Shown: positions 51,783 through 60,962, counted from the first letter of the stretch. The stretch is 64,000 nucleotides of DNA from Humibacter sp. RRB41 (GCF_022761015.1 NZ_JAKWJQ010000002.1:248001-312000), one strand, 5' to 3'. Notes: generated by a model from the letters alone, not told the origin. Numbers and translations: made by a program.

Positions 51783-52745
51783 ATGCTCGCCGTCGCTGCC
51801 GCACTCGCGCTGCTCGCCGTCGCCCTGGCGTGGCCGGTTCCGGTTGCGCTCGCGAGGGCGAGCTGGCCGAGGCGGATGCCAGGAGCTGCGCTCGTGCTCT
51901 GGCAAGCGGTCGCCCTCGCCGGCGGCCTCTCGATGATCGGCTCCCTTCTCGTCTTCGGCCTCATGCCGTTCGGCGACGACCTGCTACGAGCGGCAGGAGC
52001 TTTCACCGCAGACCTGTTCGCTGGACGGCTCCCGCCGGAGGCGAACTTCCCGGAGATGTTCGCGCTGGCCGGTGCCGTGCTTCTCGGCGTTCACCTGCTG
52101 CTCAACCTGGTGCGAACGGCATGGCGGGCCGAGCGCCAGCGCCGTCACCACGCGCAACTCCTGCGGTTGCTCTCGGATCCGTTGCCGGAGCGTCCAGGAA
52201 CGCGGGTGATCGACCACGCCGCCCCCGTCGCCTACTGCCTGCCCGGCGTGCCGAGAGCAGTGACCGTGCTCTCCGCCGGCCTGTTGGACCTGCTCTCCGA
52301 TGACGAGCTCGCCGCGGTCGTCGCGCACGAGCGTGCGCATGTGCAGCAGCACCATCACGTGCTGCTGGTGGCGTTCAGCGCCTGGCGCAGCGCCCTGCCG
52401 TGGTTTCCGATAGCGACGCGCGCACATGACGCGGTCGGGCTGCTTGTCGAGCTGCTGGCGGATGATCAGGCAAGACGCACCGTGTCGGAACGTCACCTCT
52501 CCCGTGCCGTCGCCCGAGTGGCACTGGCGACGTCGGCATCTCGTGGCGCGGCCTCCGACGCGGCTCCGGCTCTGGGGATCGCGACGATCCCTCCTACCGC
52601 TGGTGAGTGGGCGGATGCCCGCGTCACCCGCCTCACCGACGCTACGGCGCCTGCGGCCCCCGCGCTGCGCCTCACGGTGCTGGCCAGCGCCGTCGCACTC
52701 GTGGCGGTGCCGACGCTGATGCTCCTGAGCCCTGTCGTCCGCTAG
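51783..52745 (+). CDS. M56-family (BlaR1/MecR1-like) membrane metalloprotease
   Basis: A 320-residue membrane protein with hydrophobic segments near 1-25, 35-60, 80-105 and 290-315. The zinc motif H-E-R-A-H (HExxH) is in VVAHERAHVQQHHH. It lacks the C-terminal penicillin-binding sensor of true BlaR1, so beta-lactam is not the expected signal. By analogy it would cleave, directly or not, the BlaI repressor encoded five bases upstream. ATG 51783 is the first start after blaI. Confidence 0.9.
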   Translation: MLAVAAALALLAVALAWPVPVALARASWPRRMPGAALVLWQAVALAGGLSMIGSLLVFGLMPFGDDLLRAAGAFTADLFAGRLPPEANFPEMFALAGAVLLGVHLLLNLVRTAWRAERQRRHHAQLLRLLSDPLPERPGTRVIDHAAPVAYCLPGVPRAVTVLSAGLLDLLSDDELAAVVAHERAHVQQHHHVLLVAFSAWRSALPWFPIATRAHDAVGLLVELLADDQARRTVSERHLSRAVARVALATSASRGAASDAAPALGIATIPPTAGEWADARVTRLTDATAPAAPALRLTVLASAVALVAVPTLMLLSPVVR

Positions 52746-52780
52746 CTGCCTCGGGGCTAGCTGGGCGGGCGCCAGCTGCT

Positions 52781-53404
52781 TCAGCGCCAGCTCTGCTGGG
52801 TACCGGCACTCAGGTCGTGCCAGAACGCGTCGACCCGGTCGACCAGCTGCTGTCTGCTTCCGTTGTTGTCGAGCACCACGTCGGCGATCGCACGGCGGGA
52901 GTCGTCGTCCGCCTGTGCGCCGATGCGGCTCACGGCATCCGCTTCGCTCATTCCGCGGTCGGCGATCAGGCGCCTGATGCGCTCGTCACGATCGCCCTCC
53001 ACGACGACGACGCGATCGAAGTGCAGCGGACGTCCTTCCGCCGCCTCGACCAGCAGCGGCACGTCGTAGACGACCACAGCATCGGGATCGGCGGCCTCCG
53101 CCGCCTCGAAACGCTCGGTGGCCGCCCGCCACACGGCAGGATGCGTGATGGCGTTGAGATCCGCGAGCGCCGCGGGGTCGCTGAACACGATCGCGCCGAG
53201 CGCCGGCCGGTTCAGGCTTCCGTCGGCGGAGATGATCTCGTCGCCGAACCGCTCGCGAACGGCCTGCAACCCGTGGGTGCCGGGCTCGACCACCTCACGA
53301 GCGAGTTCGTCCGCGTCGACGATGATCGCGCCGTGCTCGGCGAGCCGACGGGAGACTGTCGATTTGCCCGACGCGATGCCGCCGGTGAGCGCGATGACTA
53401 GCAC
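52781..53404 (-). CDS. coaE: Dephospho-CoA kinase
   Basis: A 207-residue P-loop kinase for the last step of coenzyme A synthesis. Walker A is GGIASGKST at residues 8-16, followed by the D-A-D substrate residues in IIVDADELAREVVEPG and VVVYDVPLLVEA later. The length is normal; it has no fused GrpB-like domain, which some actinobacterial CoaE proteins carry. GTG 53404. It lies downstream of rpsA, a widespread actinobacterial order. Confidence 0.95.
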   Translation of the reverse strand: MLVIALTGGIASGKSTVSRRLAEHGAIIVDADELAREVVEPGTHGLQAVRERFGDEIISADGSLNRPALGAIVFSDPAALADLNAITHPAVWRAATERFEAAEAADPDAVVVYDVPLLVEAAEGRPLHFDRVVVVEGDRDERIRRLIADRGMSEADAVSRIGAQADDDSRRAIADVVLDNNGSRQQLVDRVDAFWHDLSAGTQQSWR

Positions 53405-53464
53405 CCTAGAAGCCTAGTGAGCGGCGGCGACGTGCCGGTACGGCGTCGGCATCGTGGTGATTGG

Positions 53465-53561
53465 AGAACGCAAAACGCTCCACGAGGCGGAGGCCTTGAC
53501 GCCGCCGAACGCAATCACGCTCTCTGTTGACTGCGTCGCGTCGGGCGGGGACCGGCGCGTA
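53465..53561 (-). repeat. Single ~100-bp element (locus 3 of the dispersed repeat family), 3' of rpsA
   Basis: This copy aligns without gaps to those at 3067 and 25241; shared blocks include ACGAGGCGG, ACGCCGCCG and GGCGGGGAC. A weak central hairpin is kept (GGCGG 53486-53490 / CCGCC 53502-53506). It begins right beyond the rpsA terminator hairpin and precedes coaE, again 3' of a minus-strand gene and in the same orientation as the other two loci. Confidence 0.75.
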
Positions 53562-53606
53562 GATATGAGAAAGGCCGGGACGCATGGTCCCGGCCTTTCT
53601 CATATC
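53562..53606 (-). terminator. rpsA terminator hairpin
   Basis: Perfect 19-bp arms at 53562-53580 and 53588-53606 (core AGAAAGGCCGGGA) around a seven-base loop, seven bases after the rpsA stop (53613). On the minus strand the 3' arm ends in TTTCTCATATC, giving a moderately U-rich tail. Confidence 0.88.
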
Positions 53607-53612
53607 GCACTG

Positions 53613-55067
53613 TTATGAATTGCTGGAGAGCTTCTCGCGCAGAGCGGCGAGCGAAGCGTCATCGGCCAGCGTGCCGGCCGCTCCGGCGTCGCTCGAGTAC
53701 GAGGGACCGCTGGATGCGGACTCGGCCGTCGTGGCCTCCTCTTCCAGCCCCTTGGCGACCTGCTTCTTGTGGGCCTCCCAGCGAGCCTGAGCCGCTGCGT
53801 AGTCCAGCTCCCACTTCTCGCGCTGAGTGTCGGAGCCTTCGGTCCACTCGCCGGTCTCGGGGTCGAAGCCCTCGGGGTACTTGTAGTTGCCCTGGTCGTC
53901 GTACTCCGTGAGCATGCCGTAGAGCGCCGGGTCGAACTCGCTGCCCTCGGGGTCGACGCCCTCGTTCGCCTGCTTGAGCGACAGGGAGATGCGGCGACGC
54001 TCCAGGTCGATGTCGATGACCTTGACGAAGACCTCTTCGCCGACCGACACGACCTGCTCGGCGAGCTCGACGTGCTTTCCGGACAGCTCGGAGATGTGAA
54101 CGAGACCCTCGATGCCGTCTGCGACACGCACGAAGGCACCGAACGGAACCAATTTCGTGACCTTGCCAGGTGCGAACTGACCGATCGCGTGCGTGCGGGC
54201 GAAGACCTGCCACGGGTCTTCCTGCGTCGCCTTGAGCGAGAGAGAGACACGCTCGCGGTCGAGCTCGACGGAGAGCACCTCCACGGTGACCTCCTGGCCG
54301 ACCTCGACGACCTCGCTGGCGTGCTCGATGTGCTTCCACGAGAGCTCGGAGACGTGCACCAGACCGTCGACGCCACCGAGATCGACGAACGCGCCGAAGT
54401 TGACGATCGACGAGACGACGCCCTTGCGAACCTGGCCCGGGTGGAGGTTCGCCAGGAAGGTCGAACGGCTCTCGGACTGGGTCTGCTCGAGCAGTGCACG
54501 GCGGGACAGGACCACGTTGTTGCGGTTCTTGTCGAGCTCGAGGATCTTCGCCTCGATCTCCTGGCCGAGGTACGGCGTCAGATCGCGTACGCGGCGCAAC
54601 TCGATCAGGGATGCCGGCAGGAAGCCACGCAGTCCGATGTCGACGATCAGGCCGCCCTTGACGACCTCGATGACCGAACCGGTCACGACGCCATCGGCTT
54701 CCTTGATCTTCTCCACGTCGCCCCACGCGCGCTCGTACTGCGCGCGCTTCTTGGAGAGGATGAGGCGGCCTTCTTTGTCTTCCTTCTGAAGAACAAGGGC
54801 CTCGACGGTGTCGCCGACGCCGACGACCTCGCTGGGGTCGACATCGTGCTTGATGGAAAGTTCGCGGGAGGGGATCACACCCTCCGTCTTGTAACCGACG
54901 TCGAGGAGAACCTCGTCGCGGTCGATCTTCACGACGGTGCCTTCGATGAGGTCACCATCGTTGAAGAACTTCAGTGTCTTCTCGACCGCGGCAAGAAAAT
55001 CTTCAGCAGAGCCGATGTCGTTGATCGCGACCTGCTTGGTTGCCTTGTCGGTCGTTGCGGTTGTCAT
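53613..55067 (-). CDS. rpsA: Ribosomal protein S1
   Basis: A 484-residue S1 protein with four S1 RNA-binding domains (about 35-105, 120-190, 206-275 and 290-360). Repeated signatures are seen, such as FGAFVDLGGVDGLVHVSELSW and FGAFVRVADGIEGLVHISEL. The C-terminal 110 residues are acidic and low-complexity. It helps load mRNAs on the 30S subunit. ATG 55067 gives the usual TTATTDKATKQVAINDIG N-terminus; upstream open frame residues are shadow. A GTCAC-AAAA-GTGAC repeat lies in the leader or promoter. Confidence 0.96.
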   Translation of the reverse strand: MTTATTDKATKQVAINDIGSAEDFLAAVEKTLKFFNDGDLIEGTVVKIDRDEVLLDVGYKTEGVIPSRELSIKHDVDPSEVVGVGDTVEALVLQKEDKEGRLILSKKRAQYERAWGDVEKIKEADGVVTGSVIEVVKGGLIVDIGLRGFLPASLIELRRVRDLTPYLGQEIEAKILELDKNRNNVVLSRRALLEQTQSESRSTFLANLHPGQVRKGVVSSIVNFGAFVDLGGVDGLVHVSELSWKHIEHASEVVEVGQEVTVEVLSVELDRERVSLSLKATQEDPWQVFARTHAIGQFAPGKVTKLVPFGAFVRVADGIEGLVHISELSGKHVELAEQVVSVGEEVFVKVIDIDLERRRISLSLKQANEGVDPEGSEFDPALYGMLTEYDDQGNYKYPEGFDPETGEWTEGSDTQREKWELDYAAAQARWEAHKKQVAKGLEEEATTAESASSGPSYSSDAGAAGTLADDASLAALREKLSSNS

Positions 55068-55163
55068 TGAGTGGTTACTCCAGTGTGGACATGAGTCAGG
55101 CCCGGCAGATTGTGCTTTTGGTGGTATTGGTTCGTGCTGTCCGCCGAGCAGGCGAATGGGAAC

Positions 55164-55177
55164 GTCACAAAAGTGAC
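55164..55177. promoter_or_regulatory. Small palindrome in the rpsA upstream region
   Basis: GTCAC (55164-55168) and GTGAC (55173-55177) flank AAAA, about 100 bp upstream of the rpsA ATG. It may be an operator or chance. The 197-bp rpsA-DUF885 space otherwise holds only the hairpin at 55217 and the presumed rpsA promoter. Confidence 0.25.
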
Positions 55178-55216
55178 TCTCCAGACTACCGTCTTGCGGC
55201 ATCCACACGCAACAAC

Positions 55217-55254
55217 GCCGGGTGGGGCGCCGCTATTCCGGCCACCCACCCGGC
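55217..55254 (-). terminator. Hairpin downstream of the DUF885 gene
   Basis: Arms GCCGGGTGGG (55217-55226) and CCCACCCGGC (55245-55254) pair perfectly over 10 bp with an 18-base loop. It is 11 bp after the DUF885 stop (55265) on the minus strand. A T-rich tail is weak (GTTGTT), so efficiency is uncertain. Confidence 0.6.
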
Positions 55255-55264
55255 GGATCGCCGC

Positions 55265-56938
55265 TCAGCCGAGCAGCGCGGTCTTCAGGGTGTCGAGTCC
55301 GACGCCGCCGATGTCGAGTGCCTTCTTGTGGAAGGCCTTGATGTCGAAGGATGCGCCCTCACGACGCTGATACTCGTCGCGGATCTGTTCCCAGATGCGC
55401 TGCCCGATCTTGTACGAAGGGGCCTGGCCGGGCCAGCCCAGGTAGCGGTTCACCTCGAAGCGCACGAATCCGTCATTCATGTTGACGTTCTGGCCGAGGA
55501 AGTCGAACGCGTAGTCGCCGGTCCACACGCCCTGGCCATCGGGGCGCTGCTTCCCGAGGTGCACGCCGATGTCGAGCACGACGCGTGCCGCGCGCATCCG
55601 CTGCCCGTCGAGCATGCCGAGCCGGTCGGCCGGGTCGTCGAGGTAGCCGAGCTGCTCCATGAGCCGCTCTGCGTACAGCGCCCAGCCCTCAGCGTGTCCG
55701 GACGTGCCCGCGAAGCGGCGCCAGGTGTTCAGCTGAGCCTTGTTGTACGTGGCGGTCCCGATCTGCAGGTGATGGCCGGGGACGCCCTCGTGGTACACGG
55801 TGGTCAGCTCGCGCCAGGTGTCGAACTCGGTGACGCCCTCCGGAACGCTCCACCACATGCGGCCCGGGCGCGAGAAGTCGTCTGCAGGGCCTGTGTAGTA
55901 GATGCCGCCCTCTTGCGTCGGGGCGATCATGCACTCGAGTCTTCTGATGGGTTCCGGGATGTCGAAGTGCGTCTTGCCGAGCTCTGCGACGGCGCGGTCG
56001 CTTGTTTCCTGCATCCAGCGCTGCAGGGCGTCCGTTCCGTGCAGTTTGCGGGATGTGTCGCCGTCGAGGAACTCGATCGCCTCCGCGACCGAGGCGCCCG
56101 GCTTGATCTCCCTGGCGATCGCCTCTTGTTCGACGACCATGCGGCGCAGTTCTTCGACACCCCATTCGTAGGTCTCGTCGAGGTCGACCGTGGCGCCGAG
56201 GAAGCTGCGGGACGCGAGCGAGTAGATCTCGCGGCCGACGGCATCCTGCTCGGGGGCGTGCACGGCCAGCTCGTCGTCGAGGAAGACCGACAACTCGCCA
56301 TAGGCCGCAGCGGCTTGCGCGGCACCCTTCTCGAGGTCCTTCTTCAACGAGTCGGGGAGCTCGCCCTCCGCTGAGCGTGCCGTGCCGGCGAACTCGTAGA
56401 AGAATCCGTTCGGCGCGAGCTGCTTGTCGGCCTGGATGATGCCCTCTCGCACCTGACGGATCGCAGGGACCCTGCCCGACTGGATGCCGGCACGCAGGGT
56501 CGCGATGTAGCCCCGCATGGCGCCGGGCAGGTTGTGCAGGCGAGTGGCGATGGCCTCCCAGTCGCCGACGGTGGCAGTCGGTGAGATGTCGAAGATCTCG
56601 CGCAGCTGCTGCTCGGGCGAGGCGATGACGTTCAGATCGCGCTGCTCGAAGCCGGCGTCGTGCTTCTCCAGCTCGAGACGAAGCTCCCTCGTGAGATCGA
56701 GCTTGGTGATCGTGTCGACCTCGTCGACGGGTTCGGCCGCCTCGATGCGCGACAGGGCGGCGGCCGTCGCTTCGGAAGCCTTCTCGTGCCCTTCCGGCGA
56801 GTAGTCGGCGTACTCCCCCTCGCGTCCCGGCCTGCCGAGATACACGTGGAACTCGGGGAAGATTTCGAGTTGGGTGTCGATCCAGTCTTCGGCGATCTGG
56901 TCGATGGGTGTGGGGGTTCGCTGTTGTTCCGAGCTCAT
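55265..56938 (-). CDS. DUF885 family metallopeptidase-like protein
   Basis: A 557-residue soluble protein of the DUF885 family, distantly related to M2/M3-type zinc peptidases. The likely metal site is YHEGVPGHHLQIG with a downstream glutamate in HAEGWALYAERL. The C-terminal LGWPGQAPSYKIGQRIW is a family constant. It lacks a signal peptide. The substrate is unknown; a peptidase role is inferred from the fold. ATG 56938. It is a single transcription unit between rpsA and polA. Confidence 0.9.
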   Translation of the reverse strand: MSSEQQRTPTPIDQIAEDWIDTQLEIFPEFHVYLGRPGREGEYADYSPEGHEKASEATAAALSRIEAAEPVDEVDTITKLDLTRELRLELEKHDAGFEQRDLNVIASPEQQLREIFDISPTATVGDWEAIATRLHNLPGAMRGYIATLRAGIQSGRVPAIRQVREGIIQADKQLAPNGFFYEFAGTARSAEGELPDSLKKDLEKGAAQAAAAYGELSVFLDDELAVHAPEQDAVGREIYSLASRSFLGATVDLDETYEWGVEELRRMVVEQEAIAREIKPGASVAEAIEFLDGDTSRKLHGTDALQRWMQETSDRAVAELGKTHFDIPEPIRRLECMIAPTQEGGIYYTGPADDFSRPGRMWWSVPEGVTEFDTWRELTTVYHEGVPGHHLQIGTATYNKAQLNTWRRFAGTSGHAEGWALYAERLMEQLGYLDDPADRLGMLDGQRMRAARVVLDIGVHLGKQRPDGQGVWTGDYAFDFLGQNVNMNDGFVRFEVNRYLGWPGQAPSYKIGQRIWEQIRDEYQRREGASFDIKAFHKKALDIGGVGLDTLKTALLG

Positions 56939-57006
56939 CCTTCGAGCCTATTGGGCGACGACCGCCAGATCGAGAGGGATTCGCACGTGATGGCCGTTGC
57001 TTCGGG

Positions 57007-59670
57007 TCAGTGCGCCGCAGCGTCCCAGTTCTTGCCGCGCCCGACCTGCACGGTCAGGGGCACGCGCAGGTCGGCCGCCGTGGACATCCGTCCGGAGACG
57101 ATCGTCGCGAGCGTGTCCCACTCCCCCTCAGAGACCTCGAAGATGAGCTCGTCGTGCACCTGCAGCAGCATGCGCGAGGTCAGGCCGTGTTCGCGCATGT
57201 CGGAGTCGATGCCGATCATCGCGATCTTCATGATGTCGGCGGCCGATCCCTGGATGGGAGCGTTGAGGGCCGCGCGCTCCGCGTTGTCGCGCAGCACGCG
57301 GTTGGTGCTCGAGAGTTCGGGGAACGGACGCCTTCTGCCGAAGAGCGTCTCGGTGTAGCCGTCGACGCGTGCCTTCTCGACCACATCGCGCAGGTAGTCG
57401 CGCACGGCGCCGAATCGGGCGAAGTAGTCGGTCATCAGCTGCCTGGCCTCTGCGGTCTCGATGCGCAGCTGCTTGGAGAGCCCGAACGCGCTCAGTCCGT
57501 ATGCCAGGCCGTACGACATCGCCTTGACCTTCGTGCGCATGACCGGGGTGACGTCCTGCGGCTCGACACCGAAGATGCGGGCGCCGACGAATCGGTGCAG
57601 GTCCTCGCCGGCGTTGAACGCCTCGATCAGGCCGGCGTCTTCACTGAGGTGCGCCATGATGCGCATCTCGATCTGCGAGTAGTCGGCGGTGAGCAGCGTC
57701 TCGAAGCCGTCACCACTGACGAAGGCCGACCTGATCTGCTTTCCGACCTCCGTGCGCACCGGGATGTTCTGCAGGTTCGGGTCGTTGGACGAAATGCGGC
57801 CCGTCGATGTGCCGGTCTGGTCGTACGTGGTGTGGATGCGCCCGTCGGAGCGCACGGACTTCTCCAGCGTCTCGATGATCTGCTTGAGCTTCGTGGCGTC
57901 GCGATGCTGCAGCAGCAGGTCGAGGAACGGATGCGGATTCTTCTCCTGCAGGTCGGCGAGCGATCCGGCATCCGTGGAGTATCCGGTCTTCGTCGAGCGC
58001 GTCTTCGGCATGCCGAGCTCGTCGAAGAGCACCTGCTGCAGCTGCTTGGGCGAGCCGAGGTTCACCTCGTGCCCGATCTCCGTGTAGGCGGCCTGAGCGA
58101 GGCCGTCCGCTCTGACCGTGAGCTCCTCGCGCTGAGATCGAAGGATGTCCGCATCGATCGCGACTCCGCTCGCCTCCATACGCGAGAGCACGCCGGTCAC
58201 CGGCAGCTCGATGTCGACCAGCACTCCCCGCGTGCCCTCTTCCAGACCGGCGGAGACCGCATCGACGACGCGATGCACGTACCAGGCCTCGGTGGCGACG
58301 CCGACCGGTTCGACCTCGGGCACGAGCTGAGTCGGATCGGACTGCGGCATCTTCTCGCCCAGCACCTCGTACACCTGATCGGCGAGCGACGTTGCCGAGC
58401 GATTGGGGTTCACCAGCCAGATCGCGATCCGCGCGTCGAAGGCGAGCCCGCCGAGCTCGATTCCGACTGCGGCGAGGGCCTTCAGCTGGTTCTTGGCGTC
58501 GTAGAACTGCTTGGGCGAATCGGAAGCCAGCCATCGCTCGAGCGCGACATCCACAGTGCCGCCGTTCACGGCGATGAGTGCGGATGTCTCGGCGGTGGAG
58601 AGCCCGACGCCGCTGACGACTCCTGCCGAGAGGTCGAGCTGCACCGAGACGGGGCGTGAGCCGTCAGCGGATGCCGCTGCGAGCCATCCGCTCAGCTCGT
58701 CGCCTGCCAGCTCGCGCACCTCAGGCGCGCGCACCTCGTCGATCTCGGCGCCGGTCACCACCCCCGTGTCGGAGCCGTCGCCGTCGATCAGCTTGAAGAC
58801 GCGCTCGAGGAGCGTGCGGAACTCGAGGCGGGCGAACACGTCGCGCACCGCCTGCTCGTTCATCGGCTTGCGGTCGAGATCGGCCGGAGCGTAGGGAAGC
58901 TCCAGATCGCGCACCAACTGGTTCAGCCGTCGGTTGCGCAGCGCCTTCTCGTGCTGGTCGCGCAGGTTCTGACCGACAACGCCCTTGATCTCGTCGGCGT
59001 GCTCGACGAGGTTCTGCACCGTGCCGTACTGCAGCACCCACTTCACCGCCGTCTTCTCGCCCACCTTGTCGATGCCCGGCAGATTGTCGCTCGTCTCGCC
59101 GACGAGTGCCGCGACCTCCGGATACTTCTCCGGCGGGATGCCGTACCGCTCGAGAACGGCCTCGCGGTCGTACCGCTTGAGTTCGGAGACGCCACGAACG
59201 TTCGGGTAGAGCAGCGTCACGTCGTCGTCGACGAGCTGGATGGTGTCCCGGTCGCCTGAGACGACGAGCACCCGGAAGCCCTGCTGCGCCCCTTCGGCCG
59301 CGAGGGTCGCGAGAATGTCATCCGCCTCGAAGTTCTCCTTTTCGAGGATCGGGATGTTCATCGCCCGCAACGCCTCTTGCAGCAGCGGGATCTGCCCGGA
59401 GAACTCGGGTGGTGTCGCGCCGCGGGTTCCCTTGTACTCGGCGTATTCGTCGGTGCGGAAGGAGTGCCGCGAGATGTCGAATGCGACGGCGAGGTGCGTC
59501 GGACGCTCGTTCTGGAGCAGCAGAAGAAGCATCGAGAGGAATCCGTGGATGGCGTTGGTGTGCTGCCCGTCACGCGTGGTGAAACTGTCTACCGGGAGCG
59601 CGTAGAACGCCCGGAATGCCAGCGAATGGCCGTCGATGATGAGGAGGGTAGGCTTTTCCGAGTCCGACAC
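57007..59670 (-). CDS. polA: DNA polymerase I
   Basis: An 887-residue enzyme for Okazaki-fragment maturation and repair. It has an N-terminal 5' nuclease domain (LLIIDGHSLAFRAFYALP; EADDILATLA; GDRDTIQL), a middle exonuclease-like domain that appears to lack the usual acidic catalytic residues, as in other Actinobacteria, and the polymerase domain (LTADYSQIEMRI, LNAPIQGSAADI, VHDELIFEV). GTG 59670 is chosen because the nuclease domain starts a few residues later; the frame above is intergenic. Divergent from the thioesterase gene. Confidence 0.96.
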   Translation of the reverse strand: MSDSEKPTLLIIDGHSLAFRAFYALPVDSFTTRDGQHTNAIHGFLSMLLLLLQNERPTHLAVAFDISRHSFRTDEYAEYKGTRGATPPEFSGQIPLLQEALRAMNIPILEKENFEADDILATLAAEGAQQGFRVLVVSGDRDTIQLVDDDVTLLYPNVRGVSELKRYDREAVLERYGIPPEKYPEVAALVGETSDNLPGIDKVGEKTAVKWVLQYGTVQNLVEHADEIKGVVGQNLRDQHEKALRNRRLNQLVRDLELPYAPADLDRKPMNEQAVRDVFARLEFRTLLERVFKLIDGDGSDTGVVTGAEIDEVRAPEVRELAGDELSGWLAAASADGSRPVSVQLDLSAGVVSGVGLSTAETSALIAVNGGTVDVALERWLASDSPKQFYDAKNQLKALAAVGIELGGLAFDARIAIWLVNPNRSATSLADQVYEVLGEKMPQSDPTQLVPEVEPVGVATEAWYVHRVVDAVSAGLEEGTRGVLVDIELPVTGVLSRMEASGVAIDADILRSQREELTVRADGLAQAAYTEIGHEVNLGSPKQLQQVLFDELGMPKTRSTKTGYSTDAGSLADLQEKNPHPFLDLLLQHRDATKLKQIIETLEKSVRSDGRIHTTYDQTGTSTGRISSNDPNLQNIPVRTEVGKQIRSAFVSGDGFETLLTADYSQIEMRIMAHLSEDAGLIEAFNAGEDLHRFVGARIFGVEPQDVTPVMRTKVKAMSYGLAYGLSAFGLSKQLRIETAEARQLMTDYFARFGAVRDYLRDVVEKARVDGYTETLFGRRRPFPELSSTNRVLRDNAERAALNAPIQGSAADIMKIAMIGIDSDMREHGLTSRMLLQVHDELIFEVSEGEWDTLATIVSGRMSTAADLRVPLTVQVGRGKNWDAAAH

Positions 59671-59734
59671 GCCTGACAGCCTACAAGCGGCCTCGGACAC
59701 CGGATTCCGGCCTCGACCAGCGCACAGGAGCACC

Positions 59735-60166
59735 ATGTCAACCACCGGTGAAACGGACTCGGCAGCCGACGCTCTCGCTTATGTCAAGGAGCGGGGCATG
59801 GGCGCCCTGGCAACCAAGATGGGCATCGAGATGGTCGAGTTCACCGTCGACCGTGCGGTCGCCACGATGCCTGTCGAAGGCAACACTCAACCGGCCGATC
59901 TTCTCCACGGTGGGGCGTATGTGGTGCTCGGCGAGTCACTCGGATCGATGGCCGCCAACCTGTGGGCAGGGCAGGGACGCCTCGCCGTCGGCATCGAGAT
60001 CAACGCCACTCACACCCGATCGGCGACGAGCGGAATCGTCACCGCCGTGTGCACGCCGATCCACCTGGGTCGCACGCTGACGACCCACGAAATCGTCGTG
60101 ACAGATGACCGGGGACGCCGCTGCTCCACGATCCGCATCACGAACCTGATCAAGGACGCTCGCTAG
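59735..60166 (+). CDS. Hotdog-fold thioesterase (PaaI/YdiI type)
   Basis: A 143-residue hotdog thioesterase. The active-site helix is DLLHGGAYVVLGESLGS (HGG with downstream glutamate), and the SGIVTAVCTPIHLGRT strand is typical. Such enzymes hydrolyse aryl- or enoyl-CoA thioesters, including in menaquinone synthesis. Menaquinone use is plausible here, but the substrate is not determined. ATG 59735 has CAGGAG four bases upstream. A similar gene commonly sits beside polA in Actinobacteria. Confidence 0.9.
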   Translation: MSTTGETDSAADALAYVKERGMGALATKMGIEMVEFTVDRAVATMPVEGNTQPADLLHGGAYVVLGESLGSMAANLWAGQGRLAVGIEINATHTRSATSGIVTAVCTPIHLGRTLTTHEIVVTDDRGRRCSTIRITNLIKDAR

Positions 60167-60174
60167 ACCCAGTG

Positions 60175-60235
60175 GTTCCCTGAGCGTCAGTTCCCTCAGC
60201 GTCAGTTCCGTGAGCGAGCGAAGCGTGTCGAAGGG
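60175..60235. repeat. Tandem 15-bp repeats and a dispersed-repeat fragment between convergent genes
   Basis: GTTCCCTGAGCGTCA (60175-60189) is followed by a one-base variant (60190-60204) and a third, degenerate copy from 60205 that runs into GAGCGAGCGAAGCGTGTCGAA. The last part resembles short intergenic repeats that I recall as common in Microbacteriaceae genomes. It lies between the thioesterase stop (60166) and the ANTAR regulator stop (60239). Confidence 0.7.
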
Positions 60236-60238
60236 CAG

Positions 60239-60847
60239 CTACTTCTTCGATGCGAGCTGGTCGATGATCGCCTTCGCGACGTCGTGCATGGTGAGGCGAC
60301 GGTCCATGGATGCCTTCTGGATCCACCGGAACGCCTCCGGCTCCGACAGACCCATCTTCTCGTTGAGCAGTCCCTTTGCGCGGTCGACGAGCTTGCGGGT
60401 CTCGAAGCGCTCGTTGAGGTCACCGACCTCCGCCTCGAGCGCGATGATCTGCGCGTAACGGGCGAGAGCGATCTCGATCGCCGGGAGAAGGTCGTTCGGC
60501 GTGAACGGCTTGACGACATAGGCGAGAGCCCCGGCTTCGGTGGCCCGCTCGACGAGTTCCTTCTGGCTGAACGCGGTGAGCAGCACGACGGGGGCGATGT
60601 GGTTCTTGGAGAGACGCTCGGCAGCCGAGATGCCGTCGAGCTGCGGCATCTTGACATCCATGATCACGAGATCGGGGCGCAACTCGGTGGCCAACGCGAC
60701 GGCGGTCTCGCCGTCACCGGCCTCGCCGACGACTTCGAACCCGTTGTCTCGCAGGATCTCGACGATGTCGAGGCGGATCAAGGATTCGTCTTCCGCAACG
60801 ACTACGCGACGCGGTGCGGAGGTGTTTTCAGTGTCGGTCACGGTCAT
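60239..60847 (-). CDS. pdtaR: ANTAR-domain response regulator (PdtaR-like)
   Basis: A 202-residue regulator. The receiver domain has the acidic pair in VVVAEDESLIRLD, the phosphorylation aspartate in LVIMDVKMPQLDG and the lysine in AYVVKPFTPND. The C-terminal ANTAR domain (about 130-195; TRKLVDRAKGLLNEKMGLSEPEAFRWIQKASM) binds paired RNA hairpins and causes antitermination. It matches mycobacterial PdtaR, usually paired with the kinase PdtaS, which is not in the window. ATG 60847 begins the alignable part; the longer frame runs into the tRNA. Confidence 0.92.
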   Translation of the reverse strand: MTVTDTENTSAPRRVVVAEDESLIRLDIVEILRDNGFEVVGEAGDGETAVALATELRPDLVIMDVKMPQLDGISAAERLSKNHIAPVVLLTAFSQKELVERATEAGALAYVVKPFTPNDLLPAIEIALARYAQIIALEAEVGDLNERFETRKLVDRAKGLLNEKMGLSEPEAFRWIQKASMDRRLTMHDVAKAIIDQLASKK

Positions 60848-60922
60848 CAAGCCTACGGTATGGGCGATTGAGGTGAGAGGGACGTGAGCTCGCTCGCGGA
60901 TCCGAGCCGATTGAGTCCGTGA

Positions 60923-60937
60923 GTGCCCTCCGGGCAC
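60923..60937. other. Short perfect hairpin upstream of tRNA-Leu
   Basis: GTGCCC (60923-60928) and GGGCAC (60932-60937) pair across a three-base loop, 25 bp before the tRNA and 76 bp from the ANTAR gene start. This 115-bp space must hold promoters for both. The hairpin could be an operator or simple secondary structure; no convincing -35/-10 pair for the tRNA was found. Confidence 0.3.
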
Positions 60938-60962
60938 GATATTGTTGGCTCGGCACCTGGAG

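Noticed and set aside
51783-52745. True BlaR1 beta-lactam sensor
   Set aside because: The protein ends shortly after its last membrane segment and lacks the extracellular penicillin-binding domain with S-x-x-K. Only the M56 protease part is present.
53406-53612. Stop-codon read-through of rpsA into an open frame of about 69 codons containing the repeat
   Set aside because: The frame is open only because of GC richness. The equivalent repeats after whiA and sufT fall in different frames relative to the gene, so a coding role is not supported.
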